Source: JBBQZU01 sp038207425
Lineage (GTDB): Bacteria; Bacteroidota; Bacteroidia; Flavobacteriales_D; Cryomorphaceae
Reading direction: 5' to 3'
DNA length: 64,000 bases
Assembly (NCBI GenBank): GCA_038207425.1
Contig: JBBQZU010000014.1
Span: 35,033 to 99,032 of the forward strand
The position numbers were made by a program, and so were the translations under genes. Shown one piece after another: positions 45,986 to 53,956 of this stretch (its first letter is position 1; each line of letters opens with the position of its first letter). A model generated the notes under the pieces. That model saw only the letters and a program-made list of their open reading frames with translations. It made no database searches and was not told the origin of the DNA.

Positions 45986-48790
45986 TTATTCTGGCTTGGT
46001 TCTGAAATTTCTGAGTCTGTAGCTAATTGATAGCATGAAATATCGCTGCAGCACTGCTGTTTCGCGGTCCTCTACAAAGGTTTCCGAAACTGTTCGTGAT
46101 ACACTGTTGTTTTGCGAAAGCAGATCGAATACAGAAACCCTGAGTTCAAGCGCTTCATCTTTAAGAAAACGATAGCCCACGCCGGCATTCCAAAGGGTAA
46201 ATTCCTGATCGAGATCGCCGAGACCCCGGAATATATTTAGTGAAAGGTCTGAACTTACTACCCATCGTGATATTGGTGTGAACACCCCTCCAACACCTGC
46301 CGTGTAGGTTATGAAATTGAAGTCATCCTGGGTGCCAAGGCTGTTGTACACCCAATTGAGTGCAGCACTTCCACTGAGTTTAAAATCAACTTTTTCGCTG
46401 ATATTTGAACCAAGAACGAAGCCCGTATTAAGTCCAACGGTTTCGGCATTGTTCAATTCACCATCTATAAGTCCGGGGCTCCGCTGGCCGGTGATGGTAG
46501 CATTCAGATTCAGATTGCTTTTTAAAATGTTCAACGGGAAGCCGTAATTGGCGAAAGTGCGAAAGTTGTAATACCCGTCAAGGTTCACCGGTCGGGTAAT
46601 CTGACCACCTGCCGGCAAGGTGAAACCATTTGAAAGCGTGGTGTCAGCGGCAACTACAAAAGTTGAATTTGATATGCGTCCATCTTGCGTATCTGCTGAA
46701 ATGAGGGCGAAAAAGTTGGTTCCTTTTTCTGTGTTGGTTTTATTGAATCGCACAATCAATCGGTGTCCAATGGCCTGGTCAAGATTAATATTACCTACAC
46801 TTACCTGAAATGGGTTGCTGTTGTCAATGATGGCGTTAAGCTGCTGGAGCGAAGGCAGGTTGGCTGACATACGGTAAAGCGCAAACAAACTGGCTTTATT
46901 CTCAAATGTTTTTCGGTACAGGGCAAATGGCAGCGGGTTTCGGTATATGCGCTGATTGTAAAATTCAATAGGGAAAGTCTGCTTATTGTCGTTTTCGGTG
47001 TATTCATAATTCATTCCCAGCACCGCGGTGCTGCCCTTATTAGGAGTGATTCTCAATCGAACACGGGCCTCATGCGTTAGGAATATGCTTTCGAAATCGT
47101 TGCTCAATGAAGAATCTACCAAAGAATACGTGTCACTTGCATCGCGCGTCAGGGTATTCCACTTGCTGCTGCTGCGCCTCCATTCAGGACGGTAGCTCAG
47201 TTCAAGAGAAGCTTTTTCGGTAAGCTGATGGGTATATGAAAGATTGGCCCTGTGCGATTCATTTACCTGTTCCCGGTCTGAGCGCCAGTCCTCATTTATC
47301 TGCAAAAAATCACCATCATCCAGAACTTCATTAAGCAGGGAATTCTGTCCATTGGTATTGTTATAGCTATTTTGAATCGACAAGGAGAATGTCTGGCCTT
47401 TTTTAGCCAATTTTCTGCGGTAGAGAATTTCGCTCGAAACGTTTGCAGATTTACTTTTCTCTGTGGTAAAATTTGTCCCGGCGTTTAGTAATGAGTCCAG
47501 ACTTGACGTTCTGAAATTTTGATTATTCGATGCGCTAAAATCCTGAAAGGAGATACCAGGTCTGAATAGAATTGAATTCTTGTCATCCATGTCATATTCT
47601 GCACGCAGGTTTACACGGTGATTGGTATTGCTGCTCCTACTGATGTTTTGCTCTTCGTATACTTGTCCTTCAGCTTTGCCTCCGCTGAAAGTTCGCTTCA
47701 AGGTGTTGTCATTTATATTATCAGTGGTATTAAAAAAATAGGATGTGTTCAGCTTAAATTTTTTGCCAAAGGTATTGCTGTAATTAATACCAATGGCCGA
47801 AGTAGTATTGATACCATTTTGCGGGGCTACCAGAAAGTCATCCGAATTTCCGGTACCTGCACTTGCCCTGCGCGGCCCTCTCTGTGGGTTGTTTATAGCG
47901 TCTGTTGTTGAACCTATTGCGCCTGCAATATCTTCAGTAGCGAAGTTTACCTGGTTCACATTATTACTCAATCCGAGAACCGATAAGCGCTCGTTACCTT
48001 TAAACCTGTTTACATTTCCACCAAGAAGATAGCGGTTGTCAGTGCCATAACCGGCAAAGACCTTTCCGAATTCGCCCTCATTTTTCCCAGTTTTAGTTAT
48101 TATGTTGAGTGTCTTAATGGTATTTCCATCGTTAAAGCCTGTGAATTGCGATTGCTCACTCAATTGATCGAAAACCTGAATTTTCGAAATGATTTCGGCC
48201 GGTAAGGTGTTCAGTGCTGTCTTGGCATCGTTGCCAAAAAATTCTTTTCCGTCAACGAGCACGCGCTGCACGCGTTCGCCCTGCACGCTGATACCGCCAT
48301 CAGAGTTTGTTACTCCCGGCATTTTCTCCAATAATTTCGAAGCATCAGCATCACGGTTTACTTTGTAGGCATCGGCATTGTATATGGCGGTATCCCCTTG
48401 AAGCGTTACCCGCTCCGCCACTTCTTCTATTTCAATACCTTTCAATGTTTTGGTAGCAGGCTTCATTTTGATAGCTCCCATCTGCAGCACCTGTCCTTGT
48501 GTAGCTTCTATTTCCTGTCTTACATTTTCAAAGCCTATATAGCGTATTGATAATATGTAAGCTCCGGGGCTGTTGATGTTCAATTCAAAATTTCCATCAA
48601 GGTCGCTCACTACACCATACCATTTAGTAGAGTCGGCCTTTGATTCTGCTCGAACGCTAGCGCCCGGCAACGATGTATTGCCATCATCAGATTTTGTAAT
48701 TCCTGTAACCTTGTATGCTTGAGCGAAGGCACCATTTAAGGAAAAAAAACCAACCAAAACGGCGACAATGTAAAGGGTATTAGATCGCAT
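45986..48790 (-). CDS. TonB-dependent receptor-like outer-membrane barrel
   Basis: 934 aa. A signal peptide (about 1-23) precedes a carboxypeptidase-regulatory domain (YKVTGITKSDDGNTSLPGAS, to about 110), then a plug domain (KLLEKMPGVTNSDGGISVQG, VDGKEFFGND) and a long beta-barrel of OMP_b-brl_3 type with many aromatic-ended strands. There is no SusD neighbour, so it is not a SusCD pair. The substrate is unknown. Confidence 0.88.
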   Translation of the reverse strand: MRSNTLYIVAVLVGFFSLNGAFAQAYKVTGITKSDDGNTSLPGASVRAESKADSTKWYGVVSDLDGNFELNINSPGAYILSIRYIGFENVRQEIEATQGQVLQMGAIKMKPATKTLKGIEIEEVAERVTLQGDTAIYNADAYKVNRDADASKLLEKMPGVTNSDGGISVQGERVQRVLVDGKEFFGNDAKTALNTLPAEIISKIQVFDQLSEQSQFTGFNDGNTIKTLNIITKTGKNEGEFGKVFAGYGTDNRYLLGGNVNRFKGNERLSVLGLSNNVNQVNFATEDIAGAIGSTTDAINNPQRGPRRASAGTGNSDDFLVAPQNGINTTSAIGINYSNTFGKKFKLNTSYFFNTTDNINDNTLKRTFSGGKAEGQVYEEQNISRSSNTNHRVNLRAEYDMDDKNSILFRPGISFQDFSASNNQNFRTSSLDSLLNAGTNFTTEKSKSANVSSEILYRRKLAKKGQTFSLSIQNSYNNTNGQNSLLNEVLDDGDFLQINEDWRSDREQVNESHRANLSYTHQLTEKASLELSYRPEWRRSSSKWNTLTRDASDTYSLVDSSLSNDFESIFLTHEARVRLRITPNKGSTAVLGMNYEYTENDNKQTFPIEFYNQRIYRNPLPFALYRKTFENKASLFALYRMSANLPSLQQLNAIIDNSNPFQVSVGNINLDQAIGHRLIVRFNKTNTEKGTNFFALISADTQDGRISNSTFVVAADTTLSNGFTLPAGGQITRPVNLDGYYNFRTFANYGFPLNILKSNLNLNATITGQRSPGLIDGELNNAETVGLNTGFVLGSNISEKVDFKLSGSAALNWVYNSLGTQDDFNFITYTAGVGGVFTPISRWVVSSDLSLNIFRGLGDLDQEFTLWNAGVGYRFLKDEALELRVSVFDLLSQNNSVSRTVSETFVEDRETAVLQRYFMLSISYRLRNFRTKPE

Positions 48791-49109
48791 AATATGATAA
48801 GAGCCAATAAGACGGAGTGTGGTTTAAAAGGTTTAAGATATACTACAAAAGGTATGTTTTGAATCGTGTTTCGAATTTTTTTTGCTCATTCAGCATGCTG
48901 CGAACGGCATCTTTCAATTGGAAGAAATATTTAGTTAAGATATTGAAAATCAATAGATGTGTTAGGGTAATTCTGCGTTTTTCAAGTGAAGTATCTTAAA
49001 TCTTCATTGGTTTCAGGCGAAAGCCAACTGAAAAAAAAATAGAAACTTCTGAAACTTACGTAAGAGCAGGAGCGTAACAGGGCATGTAGCAAGAGTACAA
49101 TTTTAAAAA
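48791..49109. other. 319-nt AT-rich intergenic region
   Basis: Divergent spacer between the barrel gene and the FN3 gene. It is AT-rich with T-runs. A weak TTGG...CCAA hairpin lies near 49008-49028. No ORF with a convincing start, repeat or terminator was seen. Confidence 0.5.
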
Positions 49110-49727
49110 ATGTCGAAAGTAAAAATGGGACTTCGAGGATTGAATGCAGTCCGAAAAGCAGAGATAGCTGGTAACGTAAGAAGAGCATTGACTAAGTCGA
49201 ATGCATTTTACACACCTGCATCGCTACTTGACGAGTTGACCATAAGGCTGAATATGCTTGAGAAATCTCTTGAACTTGCAGAGTTTGGTGATAAAAGAGC
49301 AGTAGCAGCCCGCAAACTTTGCGAAAAGGAGCTGGAAAAAACCATGCGACAGGTTGCAATATTTGTGGAGCATGCTTGCAAAGGAGATACGGAACTAATT
49401 GAGAGTTCCGGGTTTGAAGTGCGAAGTGTAAACAACCGCTCGCGACCGCTTGAATCTCCGAATGAGTTGAAGTTAAAAAGATTAGAACCACCGGGTTCCG
49501 TACAGCTAAGTTGGAAAACGGTTCCGAATAGTAAAAATTACCTTGTGCAAATGTGCTCAAGAGAACCATATGAAAAAACGACTTGGATCATAACAGGTTA
49601 TACTACGCGCAGCAGGTTTGTAGTAGATGATTTAAAGCTGGGTAGTACATATTGGTTCAGGATAATGGCCATAGGAGCTTCGGGAATCGGACCCCCAAGC
49701 GAAATACAATCCATAATGGCTGCATAG
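49110..49727 (+). CDS. Fibronectin type III protein without signal peptide
   Basis: 205 aa. The first ~110 residues are helical (NMLEKSLELAEFGDKRAVAARKLCEKELEKTMRQ), and the last ~90 are one FN3 domain (PPGSVQLSWKTVPNSKNYLVQM, STYWFRIMAIGASGIGPPSE). No signal peptide or sorting domain is present, unusual for FN3, which is normally extracellular in bacteria. A Bacteroidota family with this helical N-terminus plus FN3 exists in memory, without known function. An 18-bp tandem repeat and a terminator follow. Confidence 0.75.
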   Translation: MSKVKMGLRGLNAVRKAEIAGNVRRALTKSNAFYTPASLLDELTIRLNMLEKSLELAEFGDKRAVAARKLCEKELEKTMRQVAIFVEHACKGDTELIESSGFEVRSVNNRSRPLESPNELKLKRLEPPGSVQLSWKTVPNSKNYLVQMCSREPYEKTTWIITGYTTRSRFVVDDLKLGSTYWFRIMAIGASGIGPPSEIQSIMAA

Positions 49728-49763
49728 GCTTACCCCTTAGATTAAGCTTACCCCTTAGATTAA
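49728..49763 (+). repeat. 18-bp perfect tandem duplication
   Basis: The unit GCTTACCCCTTAGATTAA occurs twice back to back (49728-49745 and 49746-49763), just after the FN3 stop. It looks like replication slippage. Confidence 0.95.
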
Positions 49764-49797
49764 AACAGAGTACCCTTAAACATGTCAAGTAAGCAGG

Positions 49798-49826
49798 ACC
49801 CCGGAGATTCCGGGGTTTTGCTTTTT
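49798..49826 (+). terminator. Terminator after the FN3 gene
   Basis: The stem ACCCCGGA/TCCGGGGT with a GAT loop is followed by TTTTGCTTTTT, 70 nt after the FN3 stop and ending at the stop of the convergent DUF3298 gene. Confidence 0.85.
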
Positions 49827-50625
49827 AATGCGCTTTTGTTTCTGCTCCTTCATTTTCGGCAAGAACGCTGAAGGGTACTACGAAAGACGTCATGCCTTTA
49901 GAGTAAGCTGCTACTTCATAAGGATTATATACAACAAGGATACCCTCTGAAATGATTCCGATATTTGCAGAAAGCGAGAAAATTCCTCCCGGGAAAAAGA
50001 ATCCTGAATCGTCAAGTGGGTCGTGGGGCTTGAGTTTATGCTGCGCTCTGTACATGCGCTCCGCTTCCATGGTTAGTGCTTCTTCATCTACCAATTCGAG
50101 CACATCAACCAGATCACCTGTTGAAAGGTCAAAAACCGCAAGCATGGCATAATAGTTTGGATGGGCTCCTCCCATAAAGTCGGAAGTAAGAATATATGAT
50201 GTGAAATAGGCGTCGGTGAGTACGCTCTTATCCGATTCTATTTTCAGATACCATCGTTCCTTGGTATCAGGAAATTCTAGTGTAAAAAGCTCATAGCCTT
50301 CTATAAATTTCTGTGCAAGCTCTTCCCAACTGCCCATAGCCTGAGGCTCAGGCAGGCGTGATTTGATAATTTCGCGGAGCTCGTCTTCAATTGTATTATT
50401 TATTTTCTCGGCGTTCAGTCCGCCTTGCAATACTGCGTATTGTATAGAAACGTATGTGCAATTGCTCCCATTACATCCTTCTTCGCGCACTTCGGTACCC
50501 TGGTACGAAATGGTATATGGCTCTACAGCTTTGCTTTCTTGCGCTTGAGTGTCATTGCCTTTGTTTGCCTCACAGGAACTTAACCCCATGAGAAGCGCAG
50601 GTAAAACGGTAATAAAAATTTTCAT
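49825..50625 (-). CDS. DUF3298/DUF4163 lipoprotein (RsiV-like)
   Basis: 266 aa. A lipoprotein signal has its cysteine at residue 18 (GLSSC). Residues ~40-130 fit DUF4163 and ~140-245 fit DUF3298 (SDFMGGAHPNYYAMLAVFDLSTGDLVDVLELV, then FFFPGGIF). The fold is shared with RsiV anti-sigma proteins, but the transmembrane sigma-binding part is absent. It is the last gene of the gcvT operon, its ATG overlapping the preceding stop by 4 nt. Confidence 0.85.
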   Translation of the reverse strand: MKIFITVLPALLMGLSSCEANKGNDTQAQESKAVEPYTISYQGTEVREEGCNGSNCTYVSIQYAVLQGGLNAEKINNTIEDELREIIKSRLPEPQAMGSWEELAQKFIEGYELFTLEFPDTKERWYLKIESDKSVLTDAYFTSYILTSDFMGGAHPNYYAMLAVFDLSTGDLVDVLELVDEEALTMEAERMYRAQHKLKPHDPLDDSGFFFPGGIFSLSANIGIISEGILVVYNPYEVAAYSKGMTSFVVPFSVLAENEGAETKAH

Positions 50626-51158
50626 TGATTTTGTTTTTCAGTAAGCAACTGTTTAAGCGATTTAATGATAGCATTATGTTCTGCATGGGGATATTGATCA
50701 AGAAATTCATCAATATCAATAAGGGCATGTTGGACTATATCAGCATCGAAATCGGAATCCATATTTTCAAGAATGGTCAGTGATTCCAAAGCTACATGGA
50801 AGTCGCCTTTAATGGCAAGTTTTACAAAGGTTTCAACATGGTCAACAGGGTAGAGGCCGGCATTCCAGAAAATAGACAGTATAAATGCTTTTTGCGATTG
50901 ATATACCGGATTTTCCAGAGCTTGAATCAGCACAGGTATGGCTGCTTCTGATTTGAGTTCACCGAGTATGGTTTTCGCTTTTCGCTCTATAGTCGCGTCG
51001 CCCGGCCAGTCGATAATCGTTTTTAGCAGAGGTTCAATCATCTGCACATTTCCGCGCTCGTGTATATCGTTTAGGGCTTTAAGCACGTCATCGGCCTTGG
51101 TAGAAAATAATCTGGCCAGCATGGCTACGTCTTTCTTTTTGATTTTGTCGGTACTCAT
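50622..51158 (-). CDS. HEAT-repeat-like protein
   Basis: 178 aa, all alpha-helical, with repeat spacing of HEAT type (VAMLARLFSTKADDVLKAL, KAKTILGELKSEAAIPVLIQAL). There is no signal peptide. Such proteins are scaffolds. It sits between yggS (11 nt) and the DUF3298 gene (overlap ATGA). Confidence 0.65.
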   Translation of the reverse strand: MSTDKIKKKDVAMLARLFSTKADDVLKALNDIHERGNVQMIEPLLKTIIDWPGDATIERKAKTILGELKSEAAIPVLIQALENPVYQSQKAFILSIFWNAGLYPVDHVETFVKLAIKGDFHVALESLTILENMDSDFDADIVQHALIDIDEFLDQYPHAEHNAIIKSLKQLLTEKQNQ

Positions 51159-51169
51159 TCTTATTGTAT

Positions 51170-51832
51170 TTATTCGGCAAAAAGTGCAGAACCAATTCTT
51201 ACCATATTGCTTCCTGCTTTAATGGCCATCTGGTAGTCACCACTCATACCCATACTCAGTACTTCCATATTTACATTTGCGGGCAGCTCATTCATTTCGC
51301 TCAGGCGAATATACAGTTTGTGCAGTGATTCAAATTCGCGCATCACCACTGGCACAGTGGTGGTATTTGTAGCCATTCCCATGAGACCTTTTATTTGCAC
51401 ATGTTGCATTTGAGCCAATGACGGGTGTTGCAAAAGATCGATTACTTCTCCTTCATCAAGCCCGAATTTTGATTCTTCACTTGCGATATGCACTTGCACG
51501 AGGCATGGAATTATTCTGGAGTTTTTTGCAGCTTGTTTTTCAATTTCTTCAAGCAGTTTGAGGCTGTCTACACTGTGAATCAGGTGCACAAATGGTGCAA
51601 TATACTTCACTTTATTTGATTGTAAATGCCCTATAAAATGCCAGCGAATATCGCTGGGTAATTGCTGCCATCGCGCGGCAAGATCCTGCGCTTTGTTTTC
51701 TCCAAAATCTTGCTGGCCAGCATCATAAGCTTCCTGCACAGCTTGTAGTGGGCTGTATTTTGATACGGCAACAAGGGTAGTTGTTGTACCAATACCATTC
51801 TTTATGTCGGCTATGTTGGCTGCAATACTCAT
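51170..51832 (-). CDS. yggS: YggS-family PLP-binding protein
   Basis: 220 aa. The PLP lysine is K25 (VAVSKYS), and the FGENKAQDL and WHFIGHLQSNK segments are the family signatures. It binds pyridoxal phosphate and helps PLP homeostasis; no reaction is established. It overlaps comB by the ATGA junction. Confidence 0.9.
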   Translation of the reverse strand: MSIAANIADIKNGIGTTTTLVAVSKYSPLQAVQEAYDAGQQDFGENKAQDLAARWQQLPSDIRWHFIGHLQSNKVKYIAPFVHLIHSVDSLKLLEEIEKQAAKNSRIIPCLVQVHIASEESKFGLDEGEVIDLLQHPSLAQMQHVQIKGLMGMATNTTTVPVVMREFESLHKLYIRLSEMNELPANVNMEVLSMGMSGDYQMAIKAGSNMVRIGSALFAE

Positions 51833-52563
51833 CCATGGTGAATTACAAGGGCACCTTCGTGGTATACAGGTACTAAGTCGGACTGGTTAGGGGTAAGACA
51901 ATATTTAATGTCTTCATTCAAATTAAGGCTTCGCAAACGCCGGCGGTGCGATGATGCCTTCAAAAAACCGAAGTAGTTTTGTCTTGCTTTCTGATAGAGA
52001 AACATAGCTGCAATCGTTGAGTCTTCATCGCTCAAATATAAGCCTGTCTTTAGGAGTGCGTCGGTTATGGCACCAGCGCAAATGCTGTCTTCGAGGTTGA
52101 ATTTACCCTGCCATCCACTAGCCAGCAGCAGCACGTCTTCGGGAGTATCGGTAAGCAACTTTATTACGGCACCGAGATTTACAAAAGCACCTATGTATAC
52201 CTTGTGGGTGGCTGCAGCTATATTGATGGCTCGCGTACCATTGGTGGTGGTAAGTGCTATGGTTTGTCCTCTTATTTCAGGGCGCATGTAGCTGAATGGC
52301 GAATTGCCAAATTCAAATCCTTCAACGATTTTACCTCCACGTTCGGCGGCAGCCATAAAGCCCCTGTTTTTGTAATCTTCAGCTTCTTCCACCGTCGAAA
52401 CCGGAATAATTTTGTGCGCTCCGTGCTGAAAAGCGGTGATGATAGCCGTAGTAGCTCTTAGCACATCTATTGCAACTACAGCGGTGTATTCCTGCTTGTA
52501 GAGGTCAAATTCATCAGGTGTGAAGCATACTTCTACCCTAAATTTTCGATTCTGATCGGCCAT
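51829..52563 (-). CDS. comB: 2-phosphosulfolactate phosphatase family protein
   Basis: 244 aa. The start VCFTPDEFDLY, the RATTAIITAFQHGA block, the AAERGGKIVEGFEFGNSP segment and the TTTNGTRAI motif match the ComB family. Characterised archaeal members remove phosphate from 2-phosphosulfolactate (coenzyme M route). In Bacteroidota the role is uncertain and could feed sulfonate or sulfonolipid synthesis. It overlaps gcvT by one nucleotide (TAATG). Confidence 0.85.
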   Translation of the reverse strand: MADQNRKFRVEVCFTPDEFDLYKQEYTAVVAIDVLRATTAIITAFQHGAHKIIPVSTVEEAEDYKNRGFMAAAERGGKIVEGFEFGNSPFSYMRPEIRGQTIALTTTNGTRAINIAAATHKVYIGAFVNLGAVIKLLTDTPEDVLLLASGWQGKFNLEDSICAGAITDALLKTGLYLSDEDSTIAAMFLYQKARQNYFGFLKASSHRRRLRSLNLNEDIKYCLTPNQSDLVPVYHEGALVIHHG

Positions 52564-53648
52564 TAATCTACTTTGTAAAATGGCAGTTTTACAACTTTTG
52601 CCTTGAGTGCTTTACCGCGCACTTCTACATATATGGTGGTGTCGGGCTCATCGTAGGTGGTAGCTACATATCCCATCCCTATTGCTTTGTTGAGCGATGG
52701 GCTTTGGGTTCCTGATGTAACGACGCCTATATGCTCACCTTCGGCATTTAGCAGCGGGTATCCCTTTCGGGGAATGCCCCTATCTTCGAGTTCAAATCCT
52801 ACCAGTTTTCTTTTGGTTCCCCCCACTTTCTGGGTGTGCAAAAGGTCCTTGTCAATAAAATCTTTGGTGAATTTCGTAATCCAACCAAGGCCGGCTTCTA
52901 TGGGCGATGTACTGTCGTCGATATCGTTACCATAAAGGCAAAAACCCATTTCAAGTCGCAAGGTATCTCGGGCAGCGAGTCCGATTGGTTTTATTTCTAC
53001 AAAAGCGCCCGAAGCAATTATTTCATCCCATACACGTGCAGCTTCTTTGTTTGGCAGATATATCTCAAATCCACCTGATCCTGTATATCCTGTGGCTGAA
53101 ATAATAACATTTTCCATACCGGCAAAACTGGTTACCTCAAAAGTGTAATACTTCAGTGCAGCAAGGGTTACAGGGGTAAGGCCTCTCAGTGCAGCTACTG
53201 CCCGTGGGCCCTGCACAGCAAAAAGTGCCATTTCATCGCTTCGGTTTTCCAGGTGTGCCCCGAATGTATTGTGGCGGCTAATCCATTCCCAATCCTTTTC
53301 AATATTTGAAGCGTTCACCACGAGCATATACTCATTTTCCGAAAGGCAATACACCAGAAGATCATCAACGATTCCGCCTTTGTCATTGGGCATGCAACTG
53401 TATTGAATTTTACCAGGTGAGAGTTTTGATACATCATTTGATGTAACGTATTGCAGCAATGGCAGCGCGCCTGGCCCTTTCACAAAGAACTCGCCCATAT
53501 GCGATACATCGAATATGCCACAATGCTCGCGTACATTTAAATGTTCATCAACCACTCCGGTATACTGTACAGGCATTTCATAGCCTGCAAATGGAACGAT
53601 CTTAGCACCAAGTTCAACGTGTTTTTCGTGGGCTGCAACTCTTTTCAT
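52563..53648 (-). CDS. gcvT: Glycine cleavage T protein (aminomethyltransferase)
   Basis: 361 aa. The folate-binding segment runs GIFDVSHMGEFFVKGP, with DVSH at residues 44-47; GYTGSGGFEIY and the C-terminal GVVTSGTQSPSLNKAIGMGYV follow. It transfers the aminomethyl group to tetrahydrofolate, releasing ammonia. It heads a five-gene operon. No glycine riboswitch was recognised in its leader. Confidence 0.95.
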   Translation of the reverse strand: MKRVAAHEKHVELGAKIVPFAGYEMPVQYTGVVDEHLNVREHCGIFDVSHMGEFFVKGPGALPLLQYVTSNDVSKLSPGKIQYSCMPNDKGGIVDDLLVYCLSENEYMLVVNASNIEKDWEWISRHNTFGAHLENRSDEMALFAVQGPRAVAALRGLTPVTLAALKYYTFEVTSFAGMENVIISATGYTGSGGFEIYLPNKEAARVWDEIIASGAFVEIKPIGLAARDTLRLEMGFCLYGNDIDDSTSPIEAGLGWITKFTKDFIDKDLLHTQKVGGTKRKLVGFELEDRGIPRKGYPLLNAEGEHIGVVTSGTQSPSLNKAIGMGYVATTYDEPDTTIYVEVRGKALKAKVVKLPFYKVD

Positions 53649-53669
53649 AAGGTCATTATTTTACTGCCG

Positions 53670-53677
53670 CAAAAGTA
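53670..53677 (-). promoter_or_regulatory. -7 box of the gcvT operon
   Basis: TACTTTTG on the minus strand, a perfect TAnnTTTG match, lies 21 nt before the gcvT ATG. No TTG is at the expected -33 distance. Confidence 0.5.
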
Positions 53678-53925
53678 GTATTAAATGCAGTATATGAACT
53701 TTCAGATCACACTGATTTGAGTTCAATCAACTTATTTGCTCAATCACGAGCCTGCCACAGTATTAATTGAAGATTTTTTAACTTGATTTGATTGGGTTGC
53801 AGGGAATGGTTACCAAGGCTTTTGCTCATTTTTGGAAGGTTAAGTATCAATCAGAGGCTTCTTTTGAATGGACTGTGTATTTTCAGGTTCGTACGGCATT
53901 AAAATCATAAGGCTGAAAAACATAC
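53678..53925. other. Divergent intergenic region
   Basis: About 250 nt between the gcvT and CapD promoters. Nothing beyond the two -7 boxes was recognised. Confidence 0.5.
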
Positions 53926-53933
53926 TATATTTG
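53926..53933 (+). promoter_or_regulatory. -7 box of the CapD-like operon
   Basis: TATATTTG is a perfect TAnnTTTG match, 23 nt before the ATG at 53957. No -33 TTG was found at the standard distance. Confidence 0.45.
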
Positions 53934-53956
53934 GCCGGTTTGAGCACCGTCCGCAC

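Noticed and set aside
53649..53956. Glycine riboswitch before gcvT
   Set aside because: No paired aptamer-like helices were seen, and only 21 nt lie between the -7 box and the gene.
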